NCBI GenBank assembly: GCA_029834535.1
Contig: JAQMWT010000115.1
Span: 33,626 to 97,625, forward strand
DNA from: Chrysophaeum taylorii
Lineage: Eukaryota > Sar > Pelagophyceae > Pelagomonadales > Pelagomonadaceae
Length of the DNA stretch: 64,000 nt
Reading direction: 5' to 3'
Of this stretch, positions 1 through 9,330 are shown piece after piece. Position 1 is the stretch's first letter. Every line of letters begins with the position of its first letter. Made by a program: the position numbers and the translations under genes. The notes beneath the pieces are model-generated. The model had not been told where the DNA came from, ran no database searches, and saw only the letters and a list, made by a program, of their open reading frames with translations.

Positions 1-639
1 GAAAGGGTGTCCAGCGAGCGCTCCCGAACCCAAAGGACACGCGTCGCTCCGATCGAAGAGGGCGTCGAGGCGCTCGAGGTCGCGCGTCCAGGCCCAGGCG
101 TGCGACAGCTGCCAGTGGGACCACCGGATCGGCTGGGCGCGCTGAAGGTGCGTGTACCCGGGCATCGCCGCGTCGACCGCCTCGACCGCGCCCGCGCGCG
201 CTGCGTCGACGAGGTCCAGAAGCGCGCCGCGCAGGATGAAAACCTCGCCCCGGAACCACAGCCGGAGGTCGGTCGCAACCTGGTCGTTCCGCGACCGTCC
301 GGTGTGGAGCCGTCCCGCGACGTCGCTTCCGACGATTTCTCCGAGCCGCCGCTCGTTTGCCGTGTGGATATCCTCGTCCGACGCGACCAACGTAAACCTC
401 CCGTCGGCCCACTCGCGCCGCACCTGGGCGAGGCCCTCGTGCATCTTGCTCCGCGTCGCCTCGGTTATCACGCCGCAACGCTCGAGAGCACGAGCGTACG
501 CCATGCTTCCGCGGACGTCCGCCGCCCACAGCGCCTTGTCGAACCCGATCGACGCGTTGAACTCCTCCATGCGCGGGTCCGCACGCACCTCCCCGAATGC
601 ACCCCCCCACAGCTTGCTCGGGGGGCTCTCGCTACTCAT
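1..639 (-). CDS. ASL: Argininosuccinate lyase, 5' part (cut by window edge)
   Basis: Catalyses argininosuccinate to arginine plus fumarate, in arginine synthesis and the ornithine-urea cycle. Only the first 213 residues are present; the frame stays open through base 1. The protein starts MSSESPPSKLWGGAFGEV, matching the family's N-terminal KLWGGRF block. Further hallmarks are NASIGFD (about residue 30), SDEDIHTANERRL (about 90), TGRSRNDQVATDLRLW (about 117), PGYTHLQRAQPIRWSHW (about 160) and PLGSGALAG at the cut end. A second in-frame ATG lies 24 bp upstream (position 663) and would add MRRVLRRA; the 639 start fits the family better. No intron is needed in the visible part. The gene faces away from the transposon-like element at 771-2944. 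Confidence 0.93.
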   Translation of the reverse strand, partial: MSSESPPSKLWGGAFGEVRADPRMEEFNASIGFDKALWAADVRGSMAYARALERCGVITEATRSKMHEGLAQVRREWADGRFTLVASDEDIHTANERRLGEIVGSDVAGRLHTGRSRNDQVATDLRLWFRGEVFILRGALLDLVDAARAGAVEAVDAAMPGYTHLQRAQPIRWSHWQLSHAWAWTRDLERLDALFDRSDACPLGSGALAGHPF

Positions 640-770
640 CGCTCGCCGCAGGACCCGCCGCATTCTACTAGGTTCCGGTACAACTTGTTCCGAGCCCAAT
701 CATAACCACCACCACCACCACGTCTTCGAAAATACTTGAAACCCTCCTCGCCGTGTCATAATAATAAAAA

Positions 771-787
771 AGGGAAAAGTCAAGTTT
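771..787 (+). repeat. Left terminal inverted repeat
   Basis: AGGGAAAAGTCAAGTTT; perfect inverted match to 2928-2944, and continuing inward into the AAGTTTGGTCA subterminal repeats. Confidence 0.7.
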
Positions 788-2927
788 GGTCAACAAGTTT
801 GGTGAATTTTTTTTATGTTTGCTCGATTTTGATGTATGATTAAGGAAAAATTCACAAGTTTGGTCATTTTCAATAGAAGTTTGATCAGTTAATAGTTTGG
901 TCACTCCTCCGAAGTTGCATTAAGTTTGATCAATCAACAATTCAAGTTTGATTAATTTCCTTGTAAGTTTGGTCAACAAGTTTGATCACTACTCCTCAAA
1001 CTTCCACAGTATTGACCAAACTTCGGCTTTTTAAATCAAACTTAAGGAGGCTTTTTAAGGGGTCGCGTGAGCGCTTTTGGTGCGAAAATGAGTTAAAAAC
1101 GAGAGCTAGGTGCTGCAGCTACGCAGAATCTACCGTGGCGTTACACGCGCGGTATGGACACCCCCCCATGACCGCCTTAGAAGGAGGTCCGTCCTAAGAC
1201 AGCGCGGCGATACGCAAGGAGAGCGGGCAGCGACACGCGGCCCCGAGAGCAGATTCCCACGGCTTGGCGTACTTAAGCTGGGCCCATTCTCGTACCTTCC
1301 ATCGTTCGTAGAAGCCAGCCAAACCGCGACTCACCACGGTGGTGTTGCCGTGGTCGTGCGTTAATTCTTCAACAACAAGCGGACATCGGACACCAGACTT
1401 ACATGGTCCGCGTGAGACGGATCACCCCATTCTGCATCCCAAAACTCGAGAGGGAGCGCGTCTTTGATAATCGACTCGGGGTCGAGAACGCGAAACTCGA
1501 CGACCTCGAGAAACTGCGCGAGCACCGCCCCAGGAGCACCCAAAGATTATAGTCCCACACTTGTGCGGGGCCGTACAGGACCACGTTCAGGAGTTCCTCA
1601 TCGTCGCGTACCCGATCCGGAGTTTGCTGTCCAGCTTGATCATGGGACGGCAACGCGAGCACGTGCCGTTACGCCAGCATAAACAACTCGCGCGACCGTA
1701 AGTGAACACCTCCTTATCATCCTCCTCCTCGCGCATCTCGACAACCCCTCCCTGCCGCAAGATCTCCCCGGGAGCTGCTGCTGCACCGTCGAACACTGTA
1801 CGAGAAAGTCGGCAAATACAAGCTGCGGCGCGAAGGGATGTCAAGACGTCGACAGCCTCGCTCCAGAAGATCACTGACACCACCCCTGTAATTCTAACCC
1901 AGTCATCATCAGTACGAGTCTAAAATATGACAAGTTTGATGTGATTGTACGAAATTTGATCACACCAAATTGAATGCCACCAAGCTTGCCCATACACACG
2001 CATCAACGTGCGAATACTCACAGAACAACATCCACAAACAAGGCCTGCGCAAGACAACGCTGATACCACGCTGTTTCGTCGCCCAAGATTGTTCGGATGC
2101 GCCTTATTAGTTCGATGTTTGTGACAGACTACAGCGAACGATCCCGGTTCGTCATCTCGTGCCTTTAGCGGATGACATTGTTGCAGATGTCTATCAAACG
2201 CATATGCCGAGAAGAGCCGCCTGACTTGCCCTCCACAAAGCCCTTGATGAGGACCGACACGGCGTCGCAGAAGTGCTTCGCGCGATAGCAGGATCTTTGT
2301 CGGCACGAAGGTTCCGAGAGCAGGCGTGCCTTTTACAACACACGTGACGGTATTGTCTACTTGCACATCACAAAGAACAGCACGCACATAAAAGCTGCAT
2401 CTTGCATATAGCACTTGAACGACTGCGCTGTCGCGCTGTAGCCCATGTTGTATACGCCGTCAACTTGCCACCCGCGTCGAACATCAGATGCTGCTGCAAG
2501 TCGGCCTCGAGAACACACATGCTGAACTTGGCATCTTGGTTAGATCGAGTAAAGTGGACTACCCTCGTATTTTTTGCGCGCTCCGAGCTGCGACAGCGTA
2601 CTCGGCGATCTCTCATAGTCGTTTACCTTCGTCTGGGCACGCGACTTCTTGTTTTCTTTCTCGGCGTCGTGGTCAACCGACGTCGGCGTGTTACCACCAC
2701 GCTCCCGCTCGACCTGAGCGACGAAACCCGCATCGATACCGTGTTCGTTTCCAAGTCGAAGGACGTTCTGGTGTCTCAGTGCGAAATGCCAGAACCGGTG
2801 AAAGCTTGATCACGGCGGCCCTTGTTTTGAAGTACAACAAGTTTAGTCAACCAAGATACGGATTGACCAAACTGAAGTGACCAAACTTGTTGAGGGTTTA
2901 CGGTGACCAAACATATATGGTGGTTGG

Positions 2928-2944
2928 AAACTTGACTTTTCCCT
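2928..2944 (-). repeat. Right terminal inverted repeat
   Basis: Reverse complement of 771-787. It ends 14 bp before the ATG of the nicotinate phosphoribosyltransferase gene, so the insertion forms almost all of that gene's visible upstream region. Confidence 0.7.
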
Positions 2945-2958
2945 AATAATAATAAATT

Positions 2959-4587
2959 ATGGCGGCGTCGTCATCGTCTCCAAAAAAGACGACGACGACG
3001 ACGAATCCGCTGGTGACGCCGATGCTGACCGACTACTACCAGGTGTCGATGGCGTACATATACTGGAAACAGGGTCGACAGGACGAGGCCGCGTGCTTCG
3101 AGCTGTTTTTCCGTAAAAATCCTTTCAACGGTGAGTTCACGATTTTCGCCGGGCTCGACGAGGCGCTTCGGTTCGTGGCGAACTTTCGCTTCACCGATGC
3201 GGACATCGTTTATCTGCGGAAGATGCTCCCCGAGGCCGAGGAGGGGTTCTTCGAATGGGCACGGCACCTCGACTGCCGGGGTCTGAAGATTTACGCAATT
3301 CGCGAGGGCACGGTCGTCTTCCCCGTCGAACCCCTGATGCGTGTCCACGGGCCCCTCGCCGTCGCCCAGCTGCTCGAGACGACGCTCCTGAATCTCGTGA
3401 ACTACGCCTCGCTCGTCTGCACGAACGCGGCGCGGTATCGGCTGACGGCGGGCGGCGACAAGAAGCTGTTCGAGTTTGGAACGCGGCGCGCTCAAGGTCC
3501 CGACGGAAGCCTGAGCGCCTCGAGGTACGCCTACGTCGGCGGGTTCGACGGTACGTCGAACGTCCTCGCGGGAATGAAGCTCGGGCTCCCCGTGGATGGT
3601 ACGCACTCGCACGCGTTCGTCCAGAGCTACGGCGGGCTCGACGACCTGCCGGCGTCGACGACCGTCAACGGCGTCGACATCAAGGGCGCCGCGTTGCGAT
3701 GGCGCGCCACCCTCGGGTACGACGACGACCGCCTCCACGACGGCGAGCTCGCCGCCTTTGTATCTTATGCGATATCTTTCCCAAAAAAGTTCGTCGCTCT
3801 GGTCGACACGTATTCGACGCTCGAGACGGGACTCAAGAATTTCGCTTGCGTAGCCCTCGCGCTCTGGGAGGCCGGCTTCCAGGCGCGCGGCATCCGCATC
3901 GACTCGGGCGACCTCGCCTACCTCTCGCGCGAGGCCCGGGCCCTCTTCGACGGCCTCGCCAAACGTTACCCCGAGAGAGCGTCGTGCCTCGCGACCGTCG
4001 CTATTACCGCGTCGAACGACATCAACGAAAACGTGCTCGCTTCGTTGCGAGACCAGGACCACGCCATCGACGCCTTTGGGATCGGCACCCACCTCGTCAC
4101 CTGCCACGCCGAGCCCGCCCTCGGGGGCGTCTACAAGCTCGTCGAGATCAACGATCGACCCACGATCAAGCTCAGCAACGACGTCTCCAAGACGACCATC
4201 CCGTGCGCCAAGGCACCCTACCGCCTCATTTCCAAAAATAACCTCATGCTGCTCGACCTCCTCGTCCCGGCACGCTACGCTCCGCCCGAAGTCAACGAGC
4301 GCGTCCTCTGCCGCCACCCCTTCGACCACGAGAAGCGCGTCTACGTCGTCCCCAGCGTCGTCATCGCATTACATCAGCTCGTCTTCGACGGCGACGCCGA
4401 CGGCCAGCTGGCGCGGCCCTCCCTCGAGGATATTAAAAGGCGCGTCAAAAAGCAGCTCACCCTCGTGCGCGAGGATATCCTCCGCCGCTCCAACCCGACC
4501 CCCTACAAGGTCGCCGTCACGCCCGAGCTCTTCACCTTTTTTCTCGACATCCGCCAGCGCAACGAGCCCATCGTCGAGCTCACGTAG
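2959..4587 (+). CDS. NAPRT: Nicotinate phosphoribosyltransferase
   Basis: Makes nicotinate mononucleotide from nicotinate, PRPP and ATP, the entry step of the Preiss-Handler NAD pathway; probably cytosolic. It is a single 542-aa exon, the usual length for eukaryotic NAPRT. Visible family blocks are LVTPMLTDYYQVSMAYIYW near the N-terminus, FFRKNPFNGEFTIFAGL, the FEFGTRRAQGPDG block (about residue 172), GTSNVLAG, THSHAFVQSY, DTYSTLETGLKNF and GIRIDSGDLAYLSREAR in the phosphate-binding barrel, and KLVEINDRPTIKLSND. The N-terminus is a short Ser/Thr/Lys-rich stretch, not an evident targeting peptide. The gene is convergent with CPOX, the stops being 52 bp apart. The ATG follows immediately after a transposon-like inverted repeat. 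Confidence 0.95.
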   Translation: MAASSSSPKKTTTTTNPLVTPMLTDYYQVSMAYIYWKQGRQDEAACFELFFRKNPFNGEFTIFAGLDEALRFVANFRFTDADIVYLRKMLPEAEEGFFEWARHLDCRGLKIYAIREGTVVFPVEPLMRVHGPLAVAQLLETTLLNLVNYASLVCTNAARYRLTAGGDKKLFEFGTRRAQGPDGSLSASRYAYVGGFDGTSNVLAGMKLGLPVDGTHSHAFVQSYGGLDDLPASTTVNGVDIKGAALRWRATLGYDDDRLHDGELAAFVSYAISFPKKFVALVDTYSTLETGLKNFACVALALWEAGFQARGIRIDSGDLAYLSREARALFDGLAKRYPERASCLATVAITASNDINENVLASLRDQDHAIDAFGIGTHLVTCHAEPALGGVYKLVEINDRPTIKLSNDVSKTTIPCAKAPYRLISKNNLMLLDLLVPARYAPPEVNERVLCRHPFDHEKRVYVVPSVVIALHQLVFDGDADGQLARPSLEDIKRRVKKQLTLVREDILRRSNPTPYKVAVTPELFTFFLDIRQRNEPIVELT

Positions 4588-4639
4588 TAGTAGAACATAC
4601 ATACTTTATGTATCACCATCATTCGGACTTGGAGGAGGT

Positions 4640-5599
4640 TCACCATTCCCGAGGATGTTTGAGCACGGAAAGGAGGCGGGCCTCCTCCGAGTCGGGGGGA
4701 GGGTCGCGGCGGCCGTAGTCCCACGCGACGAGGGGCGGCGCCGAGACGAGGACGCGCTCGATCGCGTCCGGCGAGAGCCCGAATCGGACGCCGCGATCGT
4801 TGAGCAAGTTGAACTCGACGTACCGGCCGCGCCGCAGGAGCTGCCAGTGGCGTTGGGCGTCGGTATACGCCGCGTCGCGGCGCCGTTCGACGATCGCCCG
4901 CCACGAGGGCGCGAAACCCGCCACGACGTCGCGCGCGAACGACTCGGGATCATCGAGCTGCGTTTTGTCGAGGTCGTCGAAGAAGATGCCGCCGATGCCG
5001 CGGTGCTCGCGACGAAACGGCAAATAAAAGTACTCGTCGCACCATCGCTTTAGTCTCGGGTAGAGCTCCGAATGGTGCTCGCCGCACGCGTCGCGCCAGA
5101 ACGCGTGCCATTCGACGGCGTCCTCCTCGAACAAATACGACGGCGTCAAGTCGGCGCCGCCGCCGAACCAGGCCTCCTCCCCGACCACGAACAACCGGGC
5201 GTCCGCGCGAAATGTCGGAACGAACGGCGACCGCGAGTGCAGCACGACCGACAACGCCGTAGCCGCGTACTCGTTTCCCGCCTCGACTACCCGGCCCCGC
5301 GTCCGCATCGCCGAGGCGCGTTCCTCGGACAGCACGCCCACCGCGAACGTCGTCGAAATCCCGCCCTTTTCCACGACGTCGCCGCCTTGCAGCACGCGCG
5401 CTGTGCCGTGGCTCCCGTCCTCGCGCGACCACGCGTCCCGGCTAAATGCTTGCCCGCTCGCGTCCAGCGCTTCGATGGCCGCGCACAGCTCCTCTTGTTG
5501 CTCGGCGAGAAACTTCGAAAACCTTGAGACCAGGAGATGGTGCTGCAGCCCGCCGGCGCCATCATCCAGGGCGCTCAACACGACGAGAAGGGTCAACAT
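4640..5599 (-). CDS. CPOX: Oxygen-dependent coproporphyrinogen III oxidase
   Basis: Oxidatively decarboxylates coproporphyrinogen III to protoporphyrinogen IX in haem and chlorophyll synthesis, normally in the plastid of algae. 319 aa. Family blocks: REDGSHGTARVLQGG and VVEKGGISTTFAVG; then LHSRSPFVPTFRADARLF, WFGGGADLTPSYLF, KRWCDEYFYLPFRREHRG, IGGIFFDDLD, QLLRRGRYVEFNLLNDRG and the C-terminal LKHPREW. The mature enzyme starts about residue 28. The leader is short (MLTLLVVLSAL, hydrophobic) and could be the signal part of a plastid leader, but no clear transit region follows. Bases 5543-5581 form a 39-bp in-frame GT...AG segment inside the leader that could be an optional intron. The catalytic part is certain; the exact N-terminus is not. 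Confidence 0.93.
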   Translation of the reverse strand: MLTLLVVLSALDDGAGGLQHHLLVSRFSKFLAEQQEELCAAIEALDASGQAFSRDAWSREDGSHGTARVLQGGDVVEKGGISTTFAVGVLSEERASAMRTRGRVVEAGNEYAATALSVVLHSRSPFVPTFRADARLFVVGEEAWFGGGADLTPSYLFEEDAVEWHAFWRDACGEHHSELYPRLKRWCDEYFYLPFRREHRGIGGIFFDDLDKTQLDDPESFARDVVAGFAPSWRAIVERRRDAAYTDAQRHWQLLRRGRYVEFNLLNDRGVRFGLSPDAIERVLVSAPPLVAWDYGRRDPPPDSEEARLLSVLKHPREW

Positions 5600-5614
5600 T
5601 TAAACCCTCAACTT

Positions 5615-5642
5615 GAAGAAGAAGAAGAAGAAGAAGAAGAAG
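5615..5642 (+). repeat. (GAA)n microsatellite
   Basis: About nine GAA units immediately upstream of the CPOX start. Confidence 0.9.
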
Positions 5643-5710
5643 GACCAACGTGGGATATCGTCGCCCGTTTGTATGCGTGTTGTTTGTTGTTCACGCTGCG
5701 CGCGTTATCT

Positions 5711-6936
5711 TAACTACTAATCGACAGATGTTTGTCTGTCTGTTTGTCTGTCTGTCTTTAAATGTCGACTGCTAAGAGGGGGGGGTGTGTGTGGGGAGCA
5801 TGAAGGATGTGGGTGGGTTTGTGGGGTATGAGGGATGTGCCTGACGGGCGGAGATAAGTACGCGGGACCTAGTCGGGGTCATCGCCGAGGCGTGGGGCAG
5901 GCGAAGTTTGTCTGTCTGTCTTTAAATGTCGACTGCTAAGAGGGGGGGGGTGTGTGTTGTCTGTCTGTCCCTCGATTTAGGGTAAGGATCAGGTAGGCGC
6001 GAGAGTAAGGATCAGGTAGGCGCGAGAGCCAGACAGTGATCCTCCAAGCCGTCTACGGCGACCTCGCAGACTATTTCCACGACCCGCGGCGGCTCTTTCA
6101 GCGCGCCATTCTCACGCCCCGTCGAAACGATGTTGTCGATGCTGACAACGCGCGCATGACCACGGCCTTTTTTTCCCGGAGACGAGGCGTCGAAGTTCTT
6201 TTCGGCTGACTACGCTGGGTCGGAAAACGATGCCTCGCTCTTTACAGTAGAGTTTTCAACTCCCTGACAACCAACGGGATGCTGACTTTGAGCGCGAGCT
6301 TAAGGTCGACCCGTCGCACGGCCACTGCAACGGTACCTGATACATGATCGATCGTGTCGTTGTCACCGAGGCTCCTCCAACCTGTATCCCTTAAGGCCCG
6401 CCTACGCCAAACGATCAACAAGAGCCAGGGCCAGACGCCCCGCGAGGTCGGCGTCCTCTTTCCCAAGCCCGTCTTCTGCCACGTCCAGCTCTACGTGGCT
6501 CTCTGTCGATCGGCATCACCGAGGATATACTCATCTGGGTCGACGACTCCACCTTACCCCACACGTGCTGCGCAATACCGATAAGCCCCCTCCCGGCGTC
6601 TACACGCGCACTATAGGTGAACTTGCTGGGACCACGTGAACTTACTGGGGTTTGAGATTGGGACTAGGTGAACTGAGTGACCAGGTGAAACTGGGACCAG
6701 GTGAACATACTGGGGTTTTTAGAGTAAAGGGTTTTTAGAGTAAACTCAAAGGTTGGCGGCGCGTGCGGATCAAAGCAGCTTAGATTGGCGGAGGCGAGAG
6801 CGACGAGCTCAAAGGAGTTTGTGTGAGCTAGGTGAGCTTACTGACCAGGTGAACTTATATGAAACTTACTGGGACCAGGTGAACTTAGTGGGGTTAGAGA
6901 TTGGGACTAGGTGAACTTACTGGCCTGGACTTGTAA
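5711..6936 (+). mobile_element. Helicase-bearing repeat unit, inverted relative to the 58-63 kb array
   Basis: Starts TTAACTACTAATCGACAG followed by TGTCTGTTTGTC runs and ends TTACTGGCCTGGACTTGT. Both ends match the reverse complement of the junctions of the tandem units at 58.3-61.1 kb. Inside, in order: CAGACA-type satellite, two copies of a TTTAAATGTCGACTGCTAAG block followed by a G run (about 5758-5790 and 5921-5955), a broken helicase C-terminus (about 6038-6600), then a region rich in CCCAGTAAGTTCACCTGG-type repeats in reverse complement, with a segment GAGTAAACTCAAAGGTTGG. Similarity to the distant copies is very high by eye, suggesting recent spread. Confidence 0.65.
6038..6600 (+). 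pseudogene. PIF1/Helitron-type helicase C-terminus, frameshifted remnant
   Basis: Reading across frames gives, in order, ILQAVYGDLADYFHDPRRL, QRAILTPRRNDVVDADNAR, a PGDEASE...FSAD block, ASLFTVEFST, CNGT-MIDRVVVTEA (the NGTR region), then INKSQGQTPREVGVLFPKP and VFCHVQLYVALCR. This is the order and wording of the last motifs of Helitron-type PIF1 helicases. Stops and frameshifts separate the blocks, and the ATPase N-terminus (Walker A/B) is absent, so it cannot encode a working helicase. Confidence 0.7.
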
Positions 6937-7582
6937 TAATTATGGTGGTATGGTCGTGGTTGAGTGACAAGAAAGGATATGAATATATATATACGTGGAG
7001 AGGGCACACAGACAGACAGACAGAGAGAGAGAAAGAATGACGGGGTGCGGGAGGACGACTGACTGAATACACACAAAAATCGGCGCCGAGCGATGGGGTC
7101 AACAGGCAGGCCCCACACCACGTCGTCTGGCGAGGACGTTCTTGTCGAATTTTTGAGGCGCTAGGGTACAAGGAGATGCCGTGAGATGGGGCGTTCACGA
7201 GGACAAACGGACGGACGGACGGACGGACGGAGGGGTTCTTCGCTTCACTTTTCACTTTTCACTTTGGGGAGGGACACTGATGATCACGATGATGATCGAT
7301 ACGACTCCATACCTGGAGGAGGAACACGAGGAGAAGAGCGCGTCGCGACGCGGGCCGGAGAAACCGACAAATGACGGACGGACGGGCGGACGAGGGAGCC
7401 AACTTGATGATGATAATGATGATAAGGTTGGTCTTAGGTGGTCGACGCCTTCGATCTCCGCCTTGAGCGCGTCGGTCGTCGTTCGTCGTCTTCCCATCAC
7501 GCGGATGGCGGCTTCGAGGGGAGTGTACACTTTGGGGACGTTTTATTATTTGTCGTTTTTTTTTTTTTTTTTCACAAAAGTG
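6937..7582. other. Intergenic stretch with simple repeats
   Basis: No gene seen. Holds a CAGA/GAGA tract (about 7010-7036), a (GGAC)n tract (7208-7232) and a poly-T run (about 7556-7572) just past the 3' end of the next gene. A minus-strand frame (7252-7530) is serine-rich with no recognisable domain; I do not call it. Confidence 0.5.
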
Positions 7583-8294
7583 CTAGAGCGCGGCGTACTG
7601 GAGGTCGTCGTCGGAGGCGCCGCCATCCCGTCTCGCGCGCAGGACGTCGGGATCGCACCTCGAGACGACGACGCGCGCGGCGGCCTCGGCGAGAACAAAG
7701 CCGAGGGTGACGACGGCGACGAACACCCGGAAGCCGTCGCGGAGCTGCGCGGTCGTGGAAGTGCCGAGTCGCACGGCGATCCAGACGACCGAGGCCGCTA
7801 CGGACGCGCCGAGCGAGGCGCGGCGCGCGTCGACGTGGTCGACCCGCTGTACGGCCAAGCGCGCCGCGACGGCCAAACAGTGCACGATAATGGTCGTCAG
7901 CAGCCATTGCAAAACCCAAGCTGCGCATCATCGTAATCGCGGGATACGAAAGTACTCACGCATGTCGTCCCGACTCATTTCGAGCGAAACGGCGCACGAC
8001 GCGCAGACGAACAGGCCCGCGAGCCAGGATCGTATCTCTCGCGGCAGGGGCTGGTCGTCGGGGCCCCAGAGCACGTAGGTCTGCGGGGACATGACACAGA
8101 GAGAGGGGACGAGAGCTCACGTGGAATCTGATGGTACGGTCGGCCAGAAACCAGGTGGTCGAGGTGGAGGGCGTCTCCTCTTCGGCGTGCTCGCCGCCGT
8201 AGGCCGACCGGGATTCGGTGATGGTCGTGTCGACGCGGTTCAACAGGTCGCTGTAGTAGCCGGCCGCGCCGGCCATGTCGTCCCCAATTTCCAT
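7583..8294 (-). CDS. Orphan four-helix membrane protein (3 exons)
   Basis: Three exons (8121-8294, 7960-8080, 7583-7920) joined by introns of 40 bp (8081-8120, GTGAGC...CCGCAG) and 39 bp (7921-7959, GTGAGT...GCGCAG) give a continuous 210-aa frame. The first third is soluble (starts MEIGDDMAGAAGYYSDLLNR); the rest has four hydrophobic segments, roughly SWLAGLFVCASCAVSL, WVLQWLLTTIIVHCLAVAA, ASVAASVVWIAVRLG and VFVAVVTLGFVLAEAAA. I do not recognise a family and infer only an integral membrane protein. It starts 79 bp from the oppositely transcribed oxygenase gene, suggesting a shared promoter. Confidence 0.75.
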
Positions 8295-8373
8295 TCCACA
8301 CTTTACAGTGAACTTTCTTCTCGAGGCGGTACGTATCTTTGCGCGTCACGACGTCGTCACGCGACGTCATCCC

Positions 8374-9330
8374 ATGATGCTCGTCGGGGTCGTCTTCCTG
8401 GCCCTGGCCGCCCACCGCGCAGCCGTGGATCTCGTGGCCGCGACGGTCGCGCGATCCCAAAACGAGCTCGACCGCGCCGTTGTCGCACCGGCGGCCGCGC
8501 GAGGAGATGCCTCGACGGTGGTGCGCCTCGACGAGCGACACGACCTCCTGGCGGCCGGCGAAGCGTTGCGGCGGCGGCGACACTGCGTCGTGCGACTCGA
8601 GGCGCCGCTGGGCGGCGATCTCTCGTGGCTCGGCGACGAGGCATCGCTAGAGGCCATCGAGCCCGCGCGCGCTGTGAGCGCCGCGCGGCCGTCCGAGTAC
8701 TACGGCCTGTTCCGGTCGGAGACGGCGACCTTCCTCGAGATCCGGTTCGCCGGGGGCGCCGCGCTCCCGGCGAGCGCGAATTGGACCGACCTCGACGCGA
8801 TGCGCCGCACGCTCCTGCGAGTCGCCGACCGCATCCTCGACTCCCTCGGCTGCGACCCTCGCCTCGTCGACCGCGCCGACGGCCCCGACGTATCGGCGAC
8901 CGTCCAGCGCGTCTGCCGCTACGCGCCCGCGAAGACGACCGAGGCGTTTGGGGCCCACACCGACACGACCTTCTTGACCCTCGTCCCCTTTGCCGAGTGC
9001 CCGGGTCTCGAGCTCTTCGACGGCGAAGCGTGGCTCTGCCCCGAGGCCGTCGCCGACGCCCAACCCTCGAGGGACGTCCTCGTCCTCCCCGGCGAGCTTT
9101 TGGACCTCGTCTCCTACGGGACCTACCGCGCGGCGGCCCACCGCGTCATAGCACCCCCCAGACACACCCGTCGCCTCTCCACACCCCTCCTGCTGCGCGC
9201 AGCGCGCGACGGACCCAGATTCCGTGGCGTCCTCCCCATGCCGGACGTCTGGGCGGCGCTCCAGGCCGGGACGCCCGAGGACGCCCGACAGCGCCTCCTC
9301 GCAGCAGCAGCAGCAGCAGTAGCAGCGTAG
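8374..9330 (+). CDS. 2-oxoglutarate/Fe(II)-dependent oxygenase-like protein
   Basis: 318 aa from this ATG. It opens with a hydrophobic MMLVGVVFLALAAHRAAVDL, a signal peptide or anchor. The C-terminal half carries isopenicillin-N-synthase-like oxygenase features: GAHTDTTFLTLVP gives the iron ligands H-x-D, LVLPGELLDLVSYGTYRAAAHRV supplies the distal histidine, and RRLSTPLLLR resembles the R-x-S 2-oxoglutarate contact. The substrate is unknown. An upstream in-frame ATG at 8275 would overlap the divergent gene's coding start, so 8374 is preferred. The tail is an Ala run encoded by AGC/GCA repeats. Family assignment is fairly sure; the reaction is not. Confidence 0.75.
   Translation: MMLVGVVFLALAAHRAAVDLVAATVARSQNELDRAVVAPAAARGDASTVVRLDERHDLLAAGEALRRRRHCVVRLEAPLGGDLSWLGDEASLEAIEPARAVSAARPSEYYGLFRSETATFLEIRFAGGAALPASANWTDLDAMRRTLLRVADRILDSLGCDPRLVDRADGPDVSATVQRVCRYAPAKTTEAFGAHTDTTFLTLVPFAECPGLELFDGEAWLCPEAVADAQPSRDVLVLPGELLDLVSYGTYRAAAHRVIAPPRHTRRLSTPLLLRAARDGPRFRGVLPMPDVWAALQAGTPEDARQRLLAAAAAAVAA

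Larger units (their letters stand above)
771..2944. mobile_element. DNA-transposon-like insertion with 17-bp terminal inverted repeats
   Basis: A 2.17-kb block between two divergent genes is bounded by perfect inverted repeats AGGGAAAAGTCAAGTTT (771-787) and its reverse complement (2928-2944). The 11-mer ATAATAATAAA sits just outside both ends (758-768 and 2946-2956), a possible target-site duplication, although it is simple sequence. Many copies of AAGTTTGGTCA/AAGTTTGATCA fill the subterminal zones (about 780-1045, 1925-1960 and 2835-2910) in both orientations. The interior (about 1,050-2,830) has only short broken reading frames on both strands, and I recognise no transposase. The architecture resembles elements with repeated subterminal motifs, but the superfamily is unassigned. 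Confidence 0.6.

Noticed and set aside
7-739. Plus-strand frames over the left edge
   Set aside because: Shadows of argininosuccinate lyase, which reads on the minus strand with all family motifs.
2971-4329. 452-codon open frame antisense to NAPRT
   Set aside because: GC-rich codon use leaves long antisense frames open; it has low-complexity composition and no domain, and the sense frame is a clear enzyme.
8275-8373. Longer N-terminus for the oxygenase from ATG 8275
   Set aside because: It would overlap the start of the divergent membrane protein gene and hide the hydrophobic leader that begins at 8374.
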